Assembly: GCA_910584235.1 (NCBI GenBank)
Contig: CAJTZD010000006.1
Coordinates: 27,462-91,461 of the forward strand
Origin: an uncultured Acetatifactor sp.
Lineage (GTDB): Bacteria > Bacillota > Clostridia > Lachnospirales > Lachnospiraceae
Reading direction: 5' to 3'
DNA: 64,000 nt
Positions 59,753 through 64,000 of the stretch are shown piece after piece. The position numbers and the translations under genes were made by a program. Positions within the stretch are counted from its first letter, which is position 1; each line of letters opens with the position of its first letter. The notes beneath the pieces are model-generated. The model was not told the origin of the DNA and made no database searches. It saw nothing but the letters and a program-made list of their open reading frames with translations.

Positions 59753-60439
59753 TTATTTTTCTATTTCTTTTTCCAAACGGCGCTTTTGGAGGAACAGATA
59801 CAATATCATGAACAGGATTCCCGAAGTCAGCAGAATCATGCCAACCGGCGCGTAGATTCTGGCTCTCTGCAGTTTCTCGGCGGCATATACAATCATCAGC
59901 GGCTCACCCATGGCATCCACTTCTTCCGGGGAATACTCCAGCACTTCCTGCAGGTATTCCGACAGCAGATAAGGAAGCCGGCCTTTCGCTTTTTCCACAT
60001 AGCCCTCCACAGGCACCGGGGATGCCGGCAGGATTCCGTCAGCCGCGTACTGCCAGGTCTCCTCCCAGAGCGTCTCCATTACCTCATACCGGCTCTCCGG
60101 TACCTCCAGAATCAGCATACCGTCCAATACGGGCAGCGCATAATAATATCCGCTGATATCTTTGCCGTCAAAATCCGACAGATTCGCGAAACAGTCATAG
60201 ACATACGGCACCTGCCCCGTCACATGCATACCCTCTTTCGCGCCTCCGTTGTCCATGAGATATTCCACATCATATCCCGGCTTTAGGGCGGTCCAGAAAT
60301 TCCTGCCGTTTCCCAGAAGAAGACATCCCCCCGCAATACACAGCCCGCCTATCAGAAACCACGCCACCGTCTTAGCCAGATCTTCTTTCCAGTCCTCTCT
60401 CCAGTTGCCTGTCCAACTGCTTTGCCGGCCCATAGCCAT
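59753..60439 (-). CDS. two-pass membrane protein of unknown function
   Basis: The ATG at 60439 follows GGAGGG and gives 228 residues. Membrane segments lie near the N-terminus (VAWFLIGGLCIAGGCLLLG) and C-terminus (APVGMILLTSGILFMILYLFL) around a 150-residue external domain with GQVPYVYDCFANL and YYYALPVLDGMLILEVPE. It starts 13 bases after the stop of the upstream gene, so they form an operon. Similar in layout to the external part of the protein at 57103-58521. Function unknown. Confidence 0.7.
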   Translation of the reverse strand: MAMGRQSSWTGNWREDWKEDLAKTVAWFLIGGLCIAGGCLLLGNGRNFWTALKPGYDVEYLMDNGGAKEGMHVTGQVPYVYDCFANLSDFDGKDISGYYYALPVLDGMLILEVPESRYEVMETLWEETWQYAADGILPASPVPVEGYVEKAKGRLPYLLSEYLQEVLEYSPEEVDAMGEPLMIVYAAEKLQRARIYAPVGMILLTSGILFMILYLFLQKRRLEKEIEK

Positions 60440-60452
60440 CTCCATCCCTCCC

Positions 60453-61385
60453 TCAAAAATTCCCGAACGTGTCCTGCACCCAGGCCCTGATTCCCGATAT
60501 GGTCTCAATGATCTCCTGGCTCACCAGATTGTCAGGAATCGTGATCGTCCCCTCCGCCCCTTTTGTCAGCACAAGGGAAAAGCCCTTTACAACCTGCAGC
60601 TTTTCCAGCCAGTCATCCCCGTTCGTAAACGGTACTCTGTCTTTCAACAGCGTCAGAACTTTTTCCCCCTTTTCCAAAACCACCCCGGGATTCTCTATCT
60701 GAAGCTCCAGCATAGCAGTCTGCCTCTCTCCCTGTCCGGGCACCACAGCTTTCATCCGCACCTGCCCTCCATCCAGCGAAAAAAGATATCCATCCCCCTG
60801 TCTCTCCCTGGACATCACTGCCAGCAGTAGGAAATATCCTTTTGTATCCATCTCTTCTGCAGTGGGCGGAATACTTTCGGCAGCTCCGCTCAGGTCCACC
60901 CCGAACAGCTGCTCTACCTGCCGGAAAGTCATATACTGCGTCTCCTCCTGGGCGGGCATCAGATATTTCAGCAGGCCAAAATGCTCTGTGAGGTTGCTTC
61001 GTACCGCGTTATATAGCATCGTCTCATTTATGACACTTCTGTCGCTGCTTAGATAAAATTCAAATAAAGGCTCATGCTTTCCCTCCGGATAGATCAGTAG
61101 ATGGACTTTGTCCCCGGACATGCTCCCCTCTATGAAAAGCCGGTACAGGGCATTCTCCTGCAGCCCGGTGAGCCTGGTCAGCGTACCGATCACTTTACGC
61201 TGCTCTTCCGTCAGCTCTTCCCTGTTAAGCTCCACCTCCAGTTCAAAGGAGCTGTATGGCAGACTCATTTCCTCCCGCAGAGTCTTCGCCGCTTTCCAGG
61301 TCGGATACAGATAGATTGCCGCCCCTGCGGCAACAGCGGCCAGCAGGAAAAGCACCGTCCGCAAAATATATTTCCCTATTTTCAT
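60453..61385 (-). CDS. single-pass membrane-anchored protein of unknown function
   Basis: From ATG 61385 the product has 310 residues: a membrane segment (YILRTVLFLLAAVAAGAAIYLYP) then an extracytoplasmic domain. Notable parts are SFELEVELNREELTEEQRKVI and GSMSGDKVHLLIYPEGK, a beta-rich pattern as in lipoprotein-like carriers. The ribosome site is weak; the frame is open 56 codons further upstream, so the start is uncertain. First gene of an operon with the two-pass protein. Confidence 0.65.
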   Translation of the reverse strand: MKIGKYILRTVLFLLAAVAAGAAIYLYPTWKAAKTLREEMSLPYSSFELEVELNREELTEEQRKVIGTLTRLTGLQENALYRLFIEGSMSGDKVHLLIYPEGKHEPLFEFYLSSDRSVINETMLYNAVRSNLTEHFGLLKYLMPAQEETQYMTFRQVEQLFGVDLSGAAESIPPTAEEMDTKGYFLLLAVMSRERQGDGYLFSLDGGQVRMKAVVPGQGERQTAMLELQIENPGVVLEKGEKVLTLLKDRVPFTNGDDWLEKLQVVKGFSLVLTKGAEGTITIPDNLVSQEIIETISGIRAWVQDTFGNF

Positions 61386-61565
61386 GCTCTGTTTCGCTCT
61401 CCGCCTTTTGTCCGATCCTGTCTCCGGCTTCGCCGCGGGATGTCCTGCAGGTCTCATGCCGGGGCTTGTTTTCCGCTTCCTGCGGCAGAACCGAATAGAA
61501 AATTTTATGCTCTGAATACCATTATAATTCTTCGCAACCGATTTTTCAACCAACTCATCCAGGCC

Positions 61566-61620
61566 GAATTCTTGTTACAGCCCCGCCGCATTGAACCAGG
61601 CTGTAGCGTCTGAAGAATTC
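61566..61620 (-). repeat. hairpin at the rlmI-like stop codon, possible relative of the dispersed element
   Basis: GAATTCTT (61566-61573) pairs with AAGAATTC (61613-61620); inside, TACAGCC (61576-61582) pairs with GGCTGTA (61599-61605). The outer arm touches the stop codon of the methyltransferase gene, the place used by copies B-E. Sequence similarity to the other copies is weak. Confidence 0.4.
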
Positions 61621-62822
61621 TAGCGCTCTGTCAACACCTGGAATATGTAGAATTTAAGATAATACGACTGATCCGCAGCCCACAAAATCGGATGATCCGG
61701 CCCCTGGGTCCGAAACTCCACCTGCCGCAGCCGCTTATGAGCTCCCGCCGCAGCCTCTCTGATGGTCTTGGCAAAAAGCTCCGGCTCCATGAAATGGGAA
61801 CAGGAGCAGGTGGCCAGGAATCCGCCGTTCCGCACCAGCTTCATGCCCCGCAGATTGATCTCCCGGTATCCCTTTACGGCATTTTTCACGGAATTCCGAG
61901 ACTTTGCAAACGCAGGCGGGTCCAGAATAACCACGTCGAACTGCTCTCCCTGCTGCTCCAGCCCGGGCAGCAGCTCAAACACATCCGCACATTCAAAGCG
62001 CACCCTTTCCTCCAGGCCATTGAGCCTGGCATTCTCCCTGGCCTGTTCCACCGCAAGCTCCGAGGCGTCCACCCCCAGCACGCTCTCTGCGCCGGCCGCC
62101 CCGGCGTTCAGTGCGAATGACCCTGTATGGGTGAAGCAGTCCAGCACCCTTTTGCCCCTGCACAGCCTCCCCACTGCGGCCCTGTTGTTCTTCTGATCCA
62201 GGAAAAATCCCGTTTTCTGCCCGTCCTCCACATCCACTATATACCTGACGCCGTTTTCCAGGATCTCCACCTTTGTGTCAAAGGGCTCTCCCAAAAAGCC
62301 CTTGGTCCGTTCCATTCCCTCCCGGAGGCGCACCTTGGCATCGCTGCGCTCGTAGACGCCGCGGACGAAGATACCGTCCTCAGCCAGCACTTTCTTCAGG
62401 GCTTCCACAATGGTTCCTTTCCATCTGTCAATCCCCAGAGCCAGGGACTCCACTACCAGCACATCCCCGAACTTGTCCACCACAATGCCCGGCAGGAAGT
62501 CGGCCTCGCCGAAAAGCAGGCGGCAGCTGGAGGTGTCGATGGTCTGCCTGCGGTACTCCCAGGCGTCCCTGACCCGCCCCTCTATGAAAGCCTGGTCTAT
62601 AACCGTACCCTTTTTGCGGGACAGCATCCGCACTGTGATTTTGGATTTTGTGTTGATATATCCGCAGCCCATGCAGTAACCGTCAAAATCATGAACTTCT
62701 ACTACGTCGCCGTTTTCAAACTCTCCTGTGACGGATGCGATTTCATTGTCATACACCCACATGCCGCCGGCTTTCAGGGTACGGCCCTCCCCCTTTTTCA
62801 ATGTCACAATCGTCCGATACAT
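61620..62822 (-). CDS. class I SAM-dependent rRNA methyltransferase, RlmI/RlmK-like
   Basis: A 400-residue protein. N-terminal PUA domain (TLKKGEGRTLKAGGMWVYDNEI), then the methyltransferase: VDVEDGQKTGFFLDQKNNR, VLDCFTHTGSFALNAGAAGA (SAM) and DVVILDPPAFAKSR (NPPY-type motif DPPAF). Members methylate C5 of cytosine in 23S rRNA (RlmI: C1962). Start at 62822 follows GGGGG; upstream in-frame sequence looks non-coding. Confidence 0.93.
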   Translation of the reverse strand: MYRTIVTLKKGEGRTLKAGGMWVYDNEIASVTGEFENGDVVEVHDFDGYCMGCGYINTKSKITVRMLSRKKGTVIDQAFIEGRVRDAWEYRRQTIDTSSCRLLFGEADFLPGIVVDKFGDVLVVESLALGIDRWKGTIVEALKKVLAEDGIFVRGVYERSDAKVRLREGMERTKGFLGEPFDTKVEILENGVRYIVDVEDGQKTGFFLDQKNNRAAVGRLCRGKRVLDCFTHTGSFALNAGAAGAESVLGVDASELAVEQARENARLNGLEERVRFECADVFELLPGLEQQGEQFDVVILDPPAFAKSRNSVKNAVKGYREINLRGMKLVRNGGFLATCSCSHFMEPELFAKTIREAAAGAHKRLRQVEFRTQGPDHPILWAADQSYYLKFYIFQVLTER

Positions 62823-63207
62823 ATTTACCCCCTGCCCGCTTTCGACGTTTTCTTTTTTTGAAAAACAAAAGGACTCCTCATCTTCTCTTCCTCCGAGCTT
62901 TTGGTGCTTATCAGTATAGCACAAAAGCTGAAAAAAGCAAAGGCGCCCTCATCCGGATCCTGAAATTTTCCGCGCACATACAGATGTCCGTAATCGGTGC
63001 TGGAAGACAATAATTCCCGCCTCAAGCGCTGATTTAGTCCTGGCTCAATCACCGCTTTCATTCCCATTCAAGCAACTCTTGATTCCCATTTCGCGGCGGA
63101 TAGGCTATACTGGGAACCATGGAACTGCGGCAGAGCCATAAACGGCAGCCGCTTCCTGCCACCATCCGCGGAAAGGAAAATATTTCACAAGAAAAAGGAG
63201 AAGCATT
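62823..63207. other. intergenic region before the XRE-type gene
   Basis: A weak plus-strand promoter TTCCCA-17-TATACT (63083-63111) precedes the XRE gene. Two direct copies of ATTCCCATT (63060-63068 and 63082-63090, 22 bases apart) overlap its -35 and could be an autoregulatory operator. Nothing else recognised. Confidence 0.35.
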
Positions 63208-64000
63208 ATGTTTGATACCATGAAAGTAGCAAGGAAAATCAGAGAAGCCAGAATCTCCCGGAACATGACCCAGATGAATCTGGCGGACGCCATGGAGGTC
63301 AGCTATCAGGCCGTCTCAAACTGGGAGCGGGGCAACTCAATGCCGGACATCAGCAAACTGGAGCTGCTCTGCCGGATCCTGGATATCAGTCTGGAAGAAC
63401 TCCTGGGCACGGACAGCGCCTCCAGGACGCTGAACCGGATCATAGAAAAGGAGGAATCTCCCATGGCAGATGCGGAACCCATCACTATAGAGCAGATTCG
63501 GGAGGTGGCTCCTATCCTGCCGCCTGCCGATGTGGAGCGGCTGGTAGACGACCGCCTGGACAGCCAGACGGATACGGATACCGAAGAGATTGACCTGAAC
63601 GCAATCACGGGACTGGCTCCTTTTCTGGATGCGGAATACCTGGATGCCCTCGTCAAAAGAGTTCATGTGCGCAGCCTGAAAGAACTCTCGGAGCTGGCCC
63701 CTTTCCTTGGCAGCAATACCCTGGACGCTCTGACGGAAAATGCGGATCTGTGTGAAGATATGTCCGGAGTCATTAGTCTGGCCCCCTTTTTAAGCGCCAA
63801 GACCCTGGACAGACTCGTCCGCAGGATGCTGCCTCTGAACGACTGGCATGGCGTCCTGGGGCTGGCCCCTTTCCTTAGCAGCGATACCCTGGACGCCCTG
63901 GTGGAGGGTCTGGAAAAAACGGAAGATATGGCGGCCATCACTGGCCTGGCCCCCTTTTTAAGCGCCAAGACCCTGGACAGACTCGTCCGCAGGATGCTGC
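63208..64000 (+). CDS. XRE-family HTH regulator with tandem LAPFL repeats (partial, C-terminus outside)
   Basis: Starts at 63208 after AAAAAGGAG and runs off the right edge after 264 codons. Residues 6-68 are a Cro/C1 helix-turn-helix (KIREARISRNMTQMNLADAM, VSYQAVSNWERGNSMPDIS). From about residue 97 follow helical repeats of 28 residues with the core LAPFL-x(3)-TLDALV, at about 134, 162, 190, 218 and 246. Two 52-base stretches within the repeats are identical and 168 bases apart. The repeat part may be a protein-binding or sensor domain. Role unknown. Confidence 0.85.
   Translation, partial: MFDTMKVARKIREARISRNMTQMNLADAMEVSYQAVSNWERGNSMPDISKLELLCRILDISLEELLGTDSASRTLNRIIEKEESPMADAEPITIEQIREVAPILPPADVERLVDDRLDSQTDTDTEEIDLNAITGLAPFLDAEYLDALVKRVHVRSLKELSELAPFLGSNTLDALTENADLCEDMSGVISLAPFLSAKTLDRLVRRMLPLNDWHGVLGLAPFLSSDTLDALVEGLEKTEDMAAITGLAPFLSAKTLDRLVRRML
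63781..64000 (+). repeat. 84-bp coding repeat in the XRE gene
   Basis: The segments starting at 63781 and 63949 are identical for at least 52 bases (to the window edge), exactly two 84-bp units apart; the unit between is diverged. This points to recent duplication or gene conversion within the repeat domain. The repeat array probably continues past the edge. Confidence 0.85.

Noticed and set aside
63306..63968. Minus-strand frames with repeated LRKGASP-like peptides
   Set aside because: They are the complement of the LAPFL coding repeats of the XRE gene and have no start signals.

Overview
The window looks like chromosomal DNA of a moderately GC-rich member of the Lachnospiraceae (Clostridia). 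The evidence is gene content and order: a type III glutamine synthetase, the ireB-ruvX-DUF1292-Fur-RNase J block, an hrcA-grpE-dnaK-dnaJ operon with a perfect CIRCE operator, a DUF6465-type Ala/Lys-rich protein, a CotH/DUF4956/VTC cluster and YesMN-type regulators. Codon use is uniform except for an AT-rich patch at about 59.1-59.3 kb and an AT-rich repeat array at 49.5-49.7 kb. No plasmid, phage, CRISPR or insertion-sequence core was seen.

Layout. 0-7.4 kb: a CUT1 sugar ABC importer (two permeases, binding lipoprotein, minus strand) facing a response regulator, a kinase-less membrane sensor and a YesM-type kinase. 7.6-9.8 kb: type III glutamine synthetase with a 35-codon upstream ORF. 10.2-14.9 kb: a GtrA/GtrB-type surface glycosylation cluster carrying its own keto-deoxysugar isomerase and aminotransferase. 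14.9-30 kb: mainly housekeeping genes on the minus strand (U32/TrhP, O-methyltransferase, RNase J, Fur, RuvX, IreB, MtaB, ThiI, cysteine desulfurase, RsmE, PrmA, O-antigen-ligase-like). 29.8-31.8 kb: ECF sigma, RsgI-like anti-sigma and a secreted His-rich protein. 31.8-37.1 kb: the heat-shock operon. 37.2-43.5 kb: DUF6465, CotH, DUF4956, VTC, UppP and an aminotransferase. 43.7-47.8 kb: a second ECF sigma/anti-sigma pair with a large lipoprotein. 48-51.3 kb: glycerol kinase, an Rpn-type nuclease and a GNAT acetyltransferase. 51.6-57 kb: a heterodimeric ABC exporter, TatD and a histidine phosphatase. 57-64 kb: Lachnospiraceae-type membrane proteins, a type I toxin-antitoxin-like locus, tRNA-Lys, an RlmI-like methyltransferase and a partial XRE regulator with internal repeats.

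The most unusual content is non-coding. (1) A family of dispersed structured elements sits at the 3' ends of minus-strand genes. Full copies lie at 17.65, 17.83, 24.54 and 35.13 kb; reduced or truncated relatives lie at 7.60, 16.32, 21.01, 33.09 and possibly 61.57 kb. The stems are kept by compensatory base changes, and the element often abuts or supplies the stop codon. (2) An unannotated 32-codon membrane peptide gene at 58.9-59.0 kb faces an approximately 85-nt RNA with its own strong promoter. The RNA carries two 10-nt blocks antisense to the peptide's start region, and the two genes share a terminator, as in the Fst/par toxin-antitoxin plan. A decayed copy of the peptide leader lies beside it. 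(3) A 39-bp palindromic repeat array occupies the predicted glycerol kinase 5' leader.

All functional assignments rest on reading motifs and gene order; no database search was run.
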